Notes under the pieces: generated by a model
Told to the model about the DNA's origin: nothing
Databases searched by the model: none
What the model saw: only the letters and a program-made list of their open reading frames with translations
Assembly (NCBI GenBank): GCA_003313425.1
Contig: NHZP01000007.1
Span: 992,001-1,056,000 of the forward strand
Source of the DNA: Pseudopyrenochaeta lycopersici
Taxonomy: Eukaryota; Ascomycota; Dothideomycetes; Pleosporales; Pseudopyrenochaetaceae
Direction: 5' to 3'
Length of the DNA stretch: 64,000 nt
Program-made: the position numbers and the translations under genes
In this document: positions 33,721-45,297 of the stretch, piece by piece
How the letters are laid out: each line of letters starts with the position of its first letter
Numbering within the stretch: the first letter of the stretch is position 1

Positions 33721-35773
33721 TTATGTCAATCGCACGCTCTTATCCTTGATCCCCTCCCAGTCCTTCCTCTCAAACGGTAGGTACCTATCACTATTCGGCG
33801 GCAACCAATAAATCTTATCCTGACCCGTGACTTTATCTGGATCTACACCTTCGCTCTTTAACCTACCCTTCTGCACCTTGAGCGTCCCTGTGTATTCCAA
33901 TGCAGGTGTAACCCTCAGGAAGAGTGGAACAGCATACCCTGGTAATACGGCTCTTGCATGCTTTGCCAGTGCTTGGAAGTCGAATGTTGACTCAGTAACA
34001 CCGTCTGCCATAACGATAGACGCGGCGCCTGCGCGACCGTCGTAGCCTGGCACGAGCACGCCGTACGCGTTTGTTTCGGCAATTTGGGGAAACTTGCCCA
34101 CCATGTCGGCGACTTCGTTGGTAGAAACATTTTCAGATTTCCAGCGGAACGTGTCGCCTAGGCGATCAACGAAGTAGACACGGCCATCGGAATCTTGTCG
34201 CATCATGTCCCCTGATTTAAACCACCTGAATCTTGTCAGCTTGATGTACGTTGTCTTAGAAATGTTAGAAACGCTCACATGTCACCCTTCTCGAATACAT
34301 CGGTGATCCTCCTGTTATGGGTCGCACCCTCATTGTTATAGTACCCTGGAACGCTGGGCAATGTTTCCGGTGTCAATCGATGTAGCACTTGCCCCGGCTC
34401 ATTTACACCACACTTGATGGCGAAGCCGTTTTCATCTCGCATTATGTCCTCAGTATCAACGTCCATCTTAACCCGAACCTCTTGATCGCTGAACCGCCAA
34501 TTCCAGATCAAGCCACGGAGACCGATTGTATGCGCAGTGAATGGGCCAGCGTTACGATTGAATGTCGCTCCAAGACCATCAGTAGCGGCGTAGAGCTCAT
34601 TGATTACCGGAATGTTGAAACGTTCACGGAACGGCTCCCAGACATCTGGGCGCATGCCGTTACCCCATGCTATCTGGACCTTGTGCTTTCGCTCGTATGG
34701 ATTTGTTGGGCCGTTGAGTAGGTATCGGCAAAGCTCGCCAACGTATTGGATGTGGGTCGCGCCCGAGTTTGCAACTTCTGGCCAAAAAGTCTTGTGTGAA
34801 AACTTCCGGCCAAGGACAATAGTACTACCGGCATGGATAGTGGGTGTTGTGCAGAGACCGTGTGCAGCCCCATGGTAAAGTGGCATGCATGTATACATTC
34901 TGTCTCCCGGTTTCAGATTGAGGTACTTCGCAGTCGTGTAGCCGACGAGCAGCTCGCGACCAGTACCCATGATCACGCCCTTCGGTAGTCCAGTAGTTCC
35001 TGAGGTGTAGATGAGTCCACGGACTGATTCTATGCTTATACCCTCTCGACGAGATTCTGGAATTGTCGTCCTGTTGGACAAAGAAGCAATGAAAGAAGGG
35101 TCATAGTACTGGATCTTGATTCCAAGCTCTTCAAGTTCAGTTCGACACGGTTCCACGTTGTGCTTCACATCGGTGTCTGTAATCATATACCTTGTGTTGC
35201 ATATCTGCGACAGTCGTCAGCTTCTCCACCCGCACAATTTCACTGTATATCAAGCACTCACCTTTGCACAATGTACCAACCCGCTCCCTGTCAAATTCCA
35301 GTTCACAAAACTTGTGACCGCACCAATCGCATCCAGTGCAAACCACAAGATTAAGTACTCTGGGCTATTTCCACCATTAATCGCCACCACTTCTTCTATT
35401 CCGATTCCCAAATCGTTCATCAGCCAATTGCCCACTCTAGTAATGGCCTCGAAGAATTCTTTATACGACCAGGTCTTGCCTTCGAATATGATGAACGGGT
35501 GGTTGGGCTGCTTGCGGACCTGATCTTCAAGGACATGGTAGGTCAGAACGCGCTTACGAGTGACGCGGTCAGTCATGAAGTCGAGAAGGTCCTGTGAGGG
35601 TGCGAGACCGCCGCGCGCGTTCTCGAGGTCGTAAGCGATATGGAATTTCGCATTCAGGTAGGCGGCAAGGGCTGCTGTGCCTGCTGCACCAGCGAGGATA
35701 GGTACTGTGCGATATCAGCATGGCGTCCGCGCTTTGAAATCACGTTGGATGCGGACGAGAACTCACACGCCAT
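33721..35773 (-). CDS. Very-long-chain acyl-CoA synthetase / FATP-like protein
   Basis: Five exons, namely 35773-35767 (ATGGCGT only), 35704-35262, 35204-34279 and 34225-33721 preceded by the listed introns of 51-62 nt; that is four coding exons in all, giving 626 residues. The first exon is only 7 nt; without it the next in-frame ATG (35531-35589 area) would cut off the hydrophobic N-terminus MALPILAGAAGTAALAAYL and the conserved FHIAYDLENARGGL. The AMP-binding core is intact: LIYTSGTTGLPKG, WGNGMRPDVWEPF, INELYAATDG, then FKSGDMMRQDSDGRVYFVDRLGDTFRWKSENVS near the C-terminus, which is the FATP/VLACS signature. The family activates or imports long and very long chain fatty acids at ER, peroxisomal or lipid-droplet membranes. 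No SKL-type peroxisomal signal is present (the end is KSVRLT). Confidence 0.85.
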
Positions 35774-36560
35774 CTCTAAAACGTATGAAAGTCCTCTTTT
35801 CTTGCAGTATCTTGATAAAAAAATTCAGGATCGAAAGGGTTCAGCCAATGCCACCAAGATCATTCACCGCGTACTCGATGCAGCCTTGGGGCGACAATGT
35901 AAGATGCTTCATTTACAGTAACCTTCGCTACGTAGATGGAGTAACTCATGAGCACCGAGGTTGTTGTTAGTTCCCGAGTCAGCGAATGGCAATGATGCAC
36001 TATAACCCACTTCCCCGCGATTCCCTAACTCGTGCCACTAATTATATCCGATACAGCCGAGCTTGGCTACCGAATGGCTACTTCATCACAGCCATCACAT
36101 ATGCTCTCTGCCACTACATTGGTAACATATTTACGATTACCGCCACCGCACGAGCTTTTATGATCCATGGTAACGCATACCAATTATGTCGCCAGGTTTT
36201 GTGCCCCACCCTGCCTGGCAACTACTCGCGTCAAAACTTGGGAACTGTCGTTGTCAATTGACACATTCAACATCGAAGTGGCTTTTCAAAGTGATTCAAT
36301 GCGAGTATTCCATACAATTTTTCAGCCCTGATGGTGGGTTCACGTGAGGCTACTGTAGTCTCGACTGCCAGCTGCTGTTGCGAGGCGAAGCGAGCCCCAG
36401 CATGTTGACGGTTTGCGAAATGCTGCTGCGAGAGTCACGTAAATGTATCTATACTTGATTTGATAAAAACTAATTTCGAACATACATCAAGGTATAATTA
36501 TAGCAAAGGCGATCCCCCTGTAAGTCACCCCAAGTGCTGCTTCGTCTCACTGGTACGAAG
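35774..36560. other. Intergenic, nothing recognised
   Basis: About 790 nt upstream of the FATP-like gene and downstream of the MFS gene. A plus-strand frame (about 35986-36261) lacks any domain. Confidence 0.35.
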
Positions 36561-38691
36561 TCATACCCTACGTCCATCCGCTATATGCGCACTTTGCGGC
36601 GGTCTGACTCCAGCACCTTCGATATCTTGCACCTTTTCCCTCTCGTCAAGGCCCAAATTGACATCCAAATCCCGTTTTTCTGCCTCCAAATTCCCAGTCA
36701 ACAGTGCGAGCAAGTACGAGGAATACATGACCTTTCCCTTCTCCTCCGCTCGGCCTATTTTTTCACCTTCAGCCCTTTTTGCTCCTTTTCCAATCCAGAC
36801 ATTGCCTAGAAAGATAGATGCGATGATAGAAAGTCCGACGAAGGGTAGAACAGACACCAATGCCCACATAACAGCCCTAGCGGCTGCATTCTGAACCTCT
36901 GCTTTGGCTGCTGGAGGCAAGTTATTTAGCAAATCGAGACTCGGTGGACCGGATGTGGGAAGAGAGACTCCACTAGCAGGGTTGTGGATGTGAGAGAGGT
37001 ACTTGTTCAGTTTATTGGAGAAAACGGATCCCATCATCGAGATGCCAATCGTTTCACCCAATGGCAGCATGAAACTCAACAAGCTCTGCATACTAGGGAT
37101 TCGCGTCGACCAAACACCCGCAGCGTGTAGGACTACTGGCATAAAGCGAAGACCAGTTCCAGCACCTGATACAGCAAGGAAGACCTTGACCATGGTCTGG
37201 TGGCGTATTGATACTGAGTACGTGAGAAGAGCGAGGCCCACGCCTTCGACGATAGAGCCCCAGAGTAAGGGGAAGTAAGTTTGGCGCGGCCATTTGTTGC
37301 AGAGGAACATAGCTGTATACACACCAACTCCAAGGCCAGGAGTGTAGTAGAGAAGTTGGACACCGGCTTGGCTAGACGAATAGCCCTCCGCAAGTTGCCA
37401 GTAGTATGAGATGAAGTAAAAGGCCGAAACGAGCGAGATACCAGCGGAGAAATTGATGACCATGAGCAGCGAGGTGTCAATTTTACGGAAGAGCGTCGAT
37501 GGGATCATCGGCACTTGTCGCGGGAACAATCTGGCAACAGTGCGACCAGGTCCAAGAAGGTATTCGTAACCAAAGAACGCAACACAAAGGATGCCTCCAA
37601 CGACAAAAGGAGCCACGACCGCGGCTGAACCCCAGCCATATTGCGTGCCTCCCCATTGTACGGCAAGGATGATGCTGCCTACACCGAGTATGAACATTAT
37701 CATTCCTGGCCAATCAATGATAGCGAGACCACTGATATAACCAGATCGCCGCGACTCTCCGACATTGGCGGCAACACGACCTCGAACGAGTTCTTTGCGC
37801 ATGAGAAGAAAAATGATGACGATAGCGAGGACAGCTATGCCGATGGGAAGGACGAAGAGATAGCGCCAGCTTGCTTCAGCCAGGTATCCACCGATCACAG
37901 GACCTACGGCGTAACTTAAAGAAGAAATTAGAAAAGAGGTGCTGTTGTGGGTGACCTTCGCACTCACCTCATTCCACTGATAAAAGATAAAATCGAATTG
38001 TTCCGCGAGTTCTCCGCCAGAGTCGCACCGTCAGAAAGTATGATGCGACTTAAACTTATGATACCAGCAGCACCAAGACCCTGAAGAGCTCTGCCTAGAA
38101 GTAACATGCCCCAGGTCTGAGCAGCAGCACAAAGAACACTGCCGATCATGATCCAGAACATCTCGAACTGAAGGGCAAAGTGACGCCCGTAGATATCAGC
38201 GAGCTGGCCAGACGCTGGCACAAACGTCGTGAAGGTCAAGGTATAGGCAGCGACTATCCAGTTAAAACTGCCAGACAATCGATCTGGATGCGTACGTAAG
38301 TCTAATTTCTGACAAAGGAGTATGAGGCTGTTGGCGTACCAAAGTGTGACGAGATTAGTGGTATGGCAGGAGCTACAATAGTAACGTCCACCGCTGCAAG
38401 AAAGTTAGGTAATGCCAGGCCAAGCATCAATTTCCATTGACGAATATGTCGTTGGCGAGCCTCCGCCTTGTGTCGTGCCGTCTCTGCGGCGGTGACGGCA
38501 CCTCCATGATTTTCCGTCGACGATATAGGTTCCGAACGACCAGAATGACTATGCTGCTGATGGGGAGTTTGCTGCCCCTGATCTGGAGTGACTTCAGGCA
38601 CTAAATGAGATTCATCCGTGGTGGGGATGGCTTTCTGTGCTTGCTGTTCCCTGATCTTCCCCCGAATGAGTTTAAAAAGATAGATGGCCAT
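36561..38691 (-). CDS. Major facilitator superfamily transporter
   Basis: Three exons (38691-38340, 38283-37968, 37914-36561; introns 56 and 53 nt) give 673 residues. The open frame runs further upstream only with a TTG, so the ATG at 38691 is used. A long polar N-terminus (about 85 residues, Gln/His/Ser rich) precedes the first TM (LMLGLALPNFLAAVDVTIVAP, a DHA-type motif D1-like start). GQLADIYGRHFALQFEMFW is the motif-A loop and LLLGRALQGLGAAGIISLS the motif-B region; VGPVIGGYLAEASWRYLF is motif C, typical of drug:H+ antiporters. About 14 TM helices suggest the DHA2 type. A charged cytosolic tail follows (EGEKIGRAEEKGK). The substrate is unknown and there is no cluster to suggest one. Confidence 0.88.
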
Positions 38692-40227
38692 GCGTGGCAA
38701 TTGGAAGCGTCTAATCAATGGACGAAAAAAATATTGGATGTAAGGAACTTGGAAGAATTTTCCAAAGATGAGGTGTGGGCTGGCATCTCTGGAGTTTTTC
38801 GGGGTCTTATATGTCGTCTTTGTTTGCGGGACGGGAAGCTGACCCGAATAAGATATGCCTGAACATTACGGGTTAAAGGTGGGCTCCAACAGCAATCCAG
38901 GGTCTGCGAGCCACAGTGGCCAATGTGCTCAGTCGCTGTTCTTTCATCTGGGCTTAGTCAGGCATCCATTCACTGTCTGCGCCACGCGTGCGATCGGCCT
39001 GCATGTGTAAGGCTGCGCCAAATTGGACTATACCTACTTCGGCCACCAGTGCGGACCAATCGCACAACAAGGAGCTAGCTTTGTCGTTCTTTCACAGGCT
39101 GAAAGTCATTGCTTATATTATAACCGAGATACGAAGTGGCTGAGCATACGTAGAGGAGCAAATGAGAAACGTCATCCCTCTGTGCTGTTGAGTTTGAATT
39201 TCTCAAGGCCGAGCCCATTTGTTTCCAAATCCTGGGCTTGACAGGTAGGCCTGCGCACCATACTTATCAACAGTTGGAAACGTGCGTCGTCTCGTACATG
39301 AATAGCCATCAACCCCTAACGACCGGTACTGCAAATGTTACCAGTGCGATAAAAAGATCTCTACGCCAAGGGTCTGAAGCGCGGTCAAGCATTGCTAAGC
39401 TCTTTTGACAAGCATGCGTAGTCTCTTTCCCAGTCGATGTGCTGTTCCGGTACTAGTTGGTGATTGGACCTCCCAACTAAAGTGTGAGCCGTAAGCACTA
39501 CTGTTACCGCATCATTGACAGCCCTCTGTGATTTGCGAGCTTGTGCCACCAGCCATGGAGGTAAGCGTACCCGAACTTTGAGGACAATGACAGTGATAGC
39601 GCGCTCATCGCGACCCGCTCAAGGCAACAAGCTATCGAATGAAATCTTTCATCAAGCCGAGTTTTAAGCGAAGGAAGGTGCCGTCCTATATTGGTATCAG
39701 ATGGCACATGCACTAGCCGCAGAAAACGTCTGTGGCTTGATCGAAATGAGTAACCTGCTTAAGCTGGATGCAAAGCCGTATATTTCCCGCGATTTCAATA
39801 TCAGTGGACAGCATGTACACTCTGCAGCTGCAAATGACATTAAGCCATGACGTGGCGAGGATGATGTCGAAACGAGCGACCATTGAAAGACTAGTCCATA
39901 GTGTGAGATATCCCATGGTTGTTAGCATGATTTTCCTGAGTATTGTGGTGCAGAAAATGTGAGGTGCCAGCGATGTTGCACTTTCTAGCACGGTTCGAGC
40001 GACAGCGCAAGCATCTAGCATTGATGAGGAAATTTGCGAAGCATGAGACGATTCTACGGGGAAGAATGTGTTCGCAAGCAATGCCCAGTTGAGGTTGTTG
40101 CCAAGGATGTAGGCTGATAACCCGTCAGTTTTTCTTGGGGCTCTTGGGGGTGACGTCTGTGACATAAAACCATGAACGCTTCTGACACCTCCGAGAGCCC
40201 CGCAGACCCTCAAACTCATCATTCACC
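38692..40227. other. Long intergenic region, nothing recognised
   Basis: About 1.5 kb between divergent genes. A minus-strand frame (39713-40222) and several shorter ones lack domains and splice partners. No tRNA, transposon or repeat is seen. Confidence 0.35.
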
Positions 40228-41417
40228 ATGAAACCAGCTATAGCAATACCAGCTATTTCTGCCTTAGTATATCGAGCATATTCTAGGAAATCATTGACGC
40301 CGGTTGGCATCCTCACAGCATTTGTAACCGCAGTTGTGCATGCAATTCATCCTTGGAGCGTATTCTTCGCATTACTTGCGGTCTTCTTCTTAGCTGGCAC
40401 CGCTGTTACGAAGGTGAGGAAGAATCAACTTCATTAATCAAAATATAACTGACTTTATCCAGGTCAAGCATGATTTAAAGGCAAAGCTTACACAATCTGC
40501 AAATGGATCATCTGGTGGGGAAGGATCGCGCAACCATGTTCAAGTTATCGCGAACTCGGGTGTAGCCTCGGTATTGATACTGCTGCATTTGTGGCAGCTG
40601 AAGAAGGATGAGAGGTATGAAGATGAGAATCTGTGTTGGAACAGAGGCACCGATGCGTTGGTGGTTGGCATCGTCGCGTATGTACTCTTGTCGTACCTTA
40701 TCCAGGTTGCTGACGGTATTTAGCAATTATGCCGCTGTCGCTGCGGACACCTTCTCATCGGAACTCGGTATCCTCTCGAAGTCGAAACCACGCCTCATAA
40801 CCGCTCCCTGGCGCGTCGTCCCTCCAGGTACAAATGGTGGTGTGACAGCAACTGGTCTCGGAGCAGGTTTCCTTGGAGCTTTCATTCTATCTGCCACCTC
40901 TACAATGCTCCTACCGTTCTGCAAAACCTGGGACTTTGCAGAGAAAACGAAATACACACTGGCACTCACAGCTGCTGGCTTCGGTGGAACACTACTGGAC
41001 TCGCTCCTGGGAGCTCTCTTCCAAGCTAGCGTCATTGATATTCATTCAGGAAAAGTGATAGAGGGAGAAGGCGGTAGAAAAGTGCTCATACACGGCAGCA
41101 ACCCGCTGCATCTCAAGAAGTCAAGTCAAATTCGAAGCAAAGTAATCTGTTACGAGGAGGGTAAAGAAGGCATCGCAAAGACCAGCGGGGCAGATGTTTC
41201 AGCATCGATTAAAGCCTCGGAAACGATGCAGAAGGCTGGAGCAAGCGGCACTGTGATCGCTGATGGACAGCATGAAAGCCGGAAAATCGAAGTTGGAACA
41301 GATCTTCTAGACAACAATGCTGTCAATATTTTGATGGCGGCTTTGGTAAGTGGGGGAGCTATGATAGCTGCTTGTATGATCTGGGATCTGCCATTCACAA
41401 GTGTAGCTGGATCATAA
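40228..41417 (+). CDS. TMEM19/DUF92-family membrane protein
   Basis: Three exons (40228-40413, 40463-40677, 40724-41417; introns 49 and 46 nt) give 364 residues. It has six or so TM segments and the DUF92 signature NYAAVAADTFSSELGILSKSKPRLIT followed by PPGTNGGVTATGLGAGFLGAF, then FGGTLLDSLLGALFQAS. The family includes mammalian TMEM19 and plant/cyanobacterial VTE6-type phytyl-phosphate kinases; the fungal substrate is unknown. A large charged loop between the last helices (about 255-320) is specific to fungi. It probably lies in the ER or another endomembrane. Confidence 0.88.
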
Positions 41418-41754
41418 ATAGCTTAATTTGATTTACGCCATAATAATATCGCTGAATATTATCTAAAGTAACCCTTGCGTGTTGTTCTAATGCGTCTTCA
41501 GAGTATCATCTCATTCAGACCGCCGTGTGCCAAGACGCTAAAGCGGCGCGTCACCCGCACCTGCCTTGAGAGCTCCAACAACAGCCCCAGCTTCAACATT
41601 CTGTATTACAAACGCCAACCCTCTACAAGACGAAGCGCGACCTACCACCTGCTCAAGATATACTGTACTGCACAGTGAAATCATACAAGGCCCTCCTATC
41701 GCCTCACGAACAAATCGTTTGCCGTCCATCAGAGTAGCGCCCAGCTCTAGCAAG
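41418..41754. other. Intergenic, upstream of ump1
   Basis: 337 nt between TMEM19-like and UMP1, both on the plus strand. It presumably holds a 3' UTR and the UMP1 promoter. Confidence 0.4.
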
Positions 41755-42361
41755 ATGGTAAGCTACCTCAATTTCGAGCCCACTGCTCACTCCTCTCTAC
41801 CTAAAACGCTAACAAATATTTCAGTCTCTCCGTTTCGTCCCCAACAAAGCCCACCCCACCCAAAGCGCCCTCGAAACCTCCGCCCCCTCAGCACCCGGTG
41901 TGCATGACACCCTGCGCTCTCGCCTTGCACAAACTTCCACAGCCCCATCATCGGCAAGCTCTTCATCAACAGCTCCCGTTGCTCTTCAGTCTGCCCATCC
42001 GCTTGAGGCACGCCTTGTTCAATGGCGGGACACTCAGGATCGTCTAAAAATGGAGATGCTGAGGCGACAGTTTGGCATTGCGGAGCCGGTGCGTAGGGGT
42101 ATGGAGCTCAAGATCGCGAGCGCCGGTGAGTGGAGGCCAGCTGCATTAGGTGGGAGCAGCAGCGTGCACAGGGATATCCTTCAGGGTAGGGACTGTGAGA
42201 TTGGATGGGAGGATGTGTTCACGGGTGAGTTGAGAAGTCTACTGATCATGATAATAGCGGCTATGAAGCAGATGCTAACTAGTTTATGTGCAGGCAACGA
42301 ACTCCGAGAAGTACCCGACTTCCACACCGAGATTGAGAATAAGATGAAGATGAACTGGTAG
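41755..42361 (+). CDS. ump1: Proteasome maturation factor Ump1
   Basis: Three exons: 41755-41757 (the ATG alone), 41825-42224 and 42294-42361, with introns of 67 and 69 nt, give 156 residues. The splice after the start codon joins M to SLRFVPNKAHPTQSALE. The POMP/UMP1 domain fills the protein: GVHDTLRSRL, HPLEARLVQWRDTQDRLKMEM, LRRQFGIAEPVRRGMELKI, then ILQGRDCEIGWEDVFTG and the conserved C-terminal EVPDFHTEIENKMKM. Ump1 binds the 20S half-proteasome during assembly and is degraded as the first substrate of the finished core. The 3-nt first coding exon makes this gene easy to mis-annotate with a later start. Confidence 0.94.
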
Positions 42362-43319
42362 AACACTTTGACTTCAGGCGTGGCCAGTGAGAGTCAAGCT
42401 TGAACAATAGGGAAGAAAACGGCACCTTTTTGCATGAGCATAGAAGTGAAGAAACCCAGACGATGTATGGCGTTAGATTAGAGCGATGCATCAATGAATG
42501 ATACGATATATCATCACGATTGTTTTATTCCAGCTACTCCATCTTCTCTTTGCAATAACATTAGCTTGCACACTTTGCACAGCACAGCACAGCTCTCTCA
42601 ACCTCTAAACTACTTGCCATACTATCGACATAATCACGAAACCACGTGTCCGTCAAGGATGTCATCCACATTCCATCTACTTGTCGAAAGTCGCTGTTTG
42701 CAAGCGTTCCACATGATCGCGATGATGTTTTGATGCTAAGTTTTTGCTTTCTAGACTTCTAGCAAACTCATGATCCGAGGCCCCTCTTGTGCTAGGCAAG
42801 GGGCAATGCAAGCAACGCATGTTCTGTCCGCCCACCACTTATCGTCAGGGGATGATGCAGGGGCGCGTGTGCCTGAGAGACCTCAAAACCTGGCGTGTTA
42901 CGTGCGTAGCGCATCCTGTGAGAACCCCATCTGAGTATTACAAATCGCACATTTGTAGCAATTCTTCGTATCTTCCTCTGACAGCAGTCGCAACGTCTTG
43001 AGGCGGTGCTCTCGGCTTGACGTTCGCCAGTGACCAATTGCTTGGTTCTTGTGGAGACAGCGGGTCGTCCTTACCGCGTTTGCAAATTGCGGAGAACGGA
43101 GAACAAGGCGGCAAGCTCCCACCCGTGCGGCCGTCATCCAACTGCTGAGACATCCACGACTATCCATTCACCACCACATCACGCTTCCCTTTGCTGCCAT
43201 ATCTAGCGACCAGCCTCGGTCCCATATTTTCTCTCTCCGGTAGCACGCCCACCATTTCCACTCGCTTGGCAGTGCGCAATCGCTTTATCGCCGCTTGCCG
43301 CGAGTAATCTTGACCAGCC
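42362..43319. other. Intergenic, nothing recognised
   Basis: About 960 nt. Minus-strand frames across 42792-43167 lack domains. The last 100 nt are pyrimidine-rich and probably form the 5' UTR of the ubiquitin-fold gene. Confidence 0.35.
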
Positions 43320-44494
43320 ATGGCTTCTTCAGCGGATCAGCCCTCAACGGCAGTACAGAGCACCCCACAACAAGCCGGTACAGGGTCGCGGCCAGAAAGC
43401 CGTCACGAACCGCTATCTTCGAGCCCAGTGGAGATGAGGACGCTGCAAGCATCCGCCGCCGCCATCCCAACGCCTGCGGGCAACTCTGCGCACATCTCAG
43501 AGACACCCGTCACCGCCCCAACAGATGGCTCAACATCACACGCTGCCGAAATTGAGCCCTCAGAAAACCCACAATCTGCCCCTTCAACATCCGCCAAGCC
43601 GGCCCCTCCTTCCAATCTTGATCGCACAGAGACCGAGGCCATTGGACCGTCGACAGACACACCGGCAGCGAATCCCGATAATACAAACGGACCCGTACTG
43701 GTGATAATGCTGCTTCTCACGACAGGCGCTAGGCACCCGTACAAAATCGATGAGAGGTATCTGAAGAAGCGCAATGTCACGATAGAGGACATGGACCCAT
43801 ACAACATTAGTGTCTATACACTTAAGGAACTCATATGGCGAGACTGGCGGGAAGGTATGTAAAACACCATTGCGTCTTATTACGAGTCACAAAGACCTGG
43901 GAGAGCTATGCGCATGCACACGGGCACATGACGCAAGCAATGCTGCTGGACAATCATGCTACTCGGGGTCACGGATCAACAGCGTCGGACGACACACCCT
44001 TCTCTGCCGTTTTCGCCGTCTACGGCAGCGTTTTCCAGACACAGCCACACCGCGTCCGTCCATGCACAGAGAAGCTAACTTGATGTGCACATAGAATGGG
44101 AAACTCGGCCCACGTCACCAAGTTCAATACGATTGATACATTTCGGTCGCATGCTGGACGATAAGTCGCCGCTCAAAGGTAAGCCCCTCGCATCTCGACC
44201 ATCACGAATTTCTTGGCATGGCTTGTCCAATGGCTGGGCTATGTCTCCAATTGGTGGATCGGCTATGTCTCGCAGCCTGCACATGCACGCCAAAGACATA
44301 ACTGGAATCCTTGTTGCAGTCACTGACTCTGAACAGATTGTCGATTTCAAACGGACACTCCGAACGTGGTTCACATGACTGTGAAGCCACAAGAGGTGGT
44401 TGATGAAGAAGAAAACGCCAAAACTGGCAAAGGCGCGAATCGCAGAGATGGCGAAGATGAACCTACCGCTGGCTGCCGTTGCGTCATTTTATAG
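43320..44494 (+). CDS. UBL3/MUB-type prenylated ubiquitin-fold protein
   Basis: Three exons (43320-43854, 44095-44178, 44337-44494) give 258 residues; the introns are long for this genome (240 and 158 nt). The first 120 residues are a Ser/Pro/Thr/Ala-rich, probably disordered region. A ubiquitin fold of the UBL3/MUB type follows (about 127-230): VLVIMLLLTTGARHPY, DMDPYNISVYTLKELI, WRDWREEWETRP, IRLIHFGRMLDDKSPLKD and TPNVVHMTVKP. The protein ends GCRCVIL. CVIL is a CaaX box with Leu last, the form preferred by geranylgeranyl transferase I, and the cysteine two residues earlier could be palmitoylated. Plant and animal relatives are anchored to the plasma membrane this way and sort proteins to vesicles or recruit E2 enzymes. 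There is no C-terminal GlyGly. The end of the gene lies in a short frame that is easy to miss. Confidence 0.88.
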
Positions 44495-45297
44495 ATGCAT
44501 TCTCAATCATGCTAATACCATTTTATCAAAGTGTTCCCCTTCGAGATGGCAGCTCAGAGGGTCAGTTCGAATACACTCAACCACGGATTCGGGGACGCTT
44601 ATTTGTAGGACAAGCGGGCACCAGCACCACGATTCATAACATCAACATGTCAACAACAGGCTAGACTCACAAAGCACTCCGTTATTGAGCATCATGTAAT
44701 CGAGACAGAGATTGTCGTTACGGAGACGCCTGGTCTTCGAATGGTAGAGCTTCACGGATTGGTGGCCGATCAATCCTCATTGTTTTCCCTTCTCTCGTCC
44801 ACTTTTTTCCTCTTGTCTGTGCATATGGGTTCGCGACTGCTTTGGTCTCATTGAAGACTTGGCGTTAATTTTCGTTCACTGTACAAGTACGCCTCTAGGG
44901 AGGCACTATATTGCTATGTCAAGAAGACTAGGAGGAATAGACACCGCATTCGATTTTGTTTAATTGAGCTTTATTCACCAGAAAGTTGTAGGTAGAGAAG
45001 AAAGATTAACCTTTCCCAGCCCTCGAACGAATACAAGAACAGCGCGACCAAGCCCAAATCCTGAAAATATACAATCCTTAATCACAAGTGAATATGCCTC
45101 TCGTGGGTAATCGATCAAATGCATGTGTTATGAATGAGCAGTGGAGCTTGGGCCCTGTCGATCAAGCCGCATTTGCATGCCGTCATCGCTAAGGTTGGGT
45201 CACGCCAGTAGCTTCATCTCAAGCGTCCTTCCCCACAGCAAGTTGTCGTATACCAGCTGATCCCCTTCCAACTGCTCAATCGTAGCAATAAGTCACA
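44495..45297. other. Intergenic, nothing recognised
   Basis: About 800 nt between two plus-strand genes. No open frame with a domain and no RNA gene is seen. Confidence 0.4.

Noticed and set aside
36561..37967. Longer reading of the MFS third exon starting upstream of the acceptor
   Set aside because: The extra residues are intron sequence; splicing 37968 to 37914 restores the GMSYAVGPVIGGY motif-C block.
39713..40222. 169-codon minus-strand frame in the 38.7-40.2 kb gap
   Set aside because: Low protein character and no domain; most likely a chance frame in intergenic DNA.
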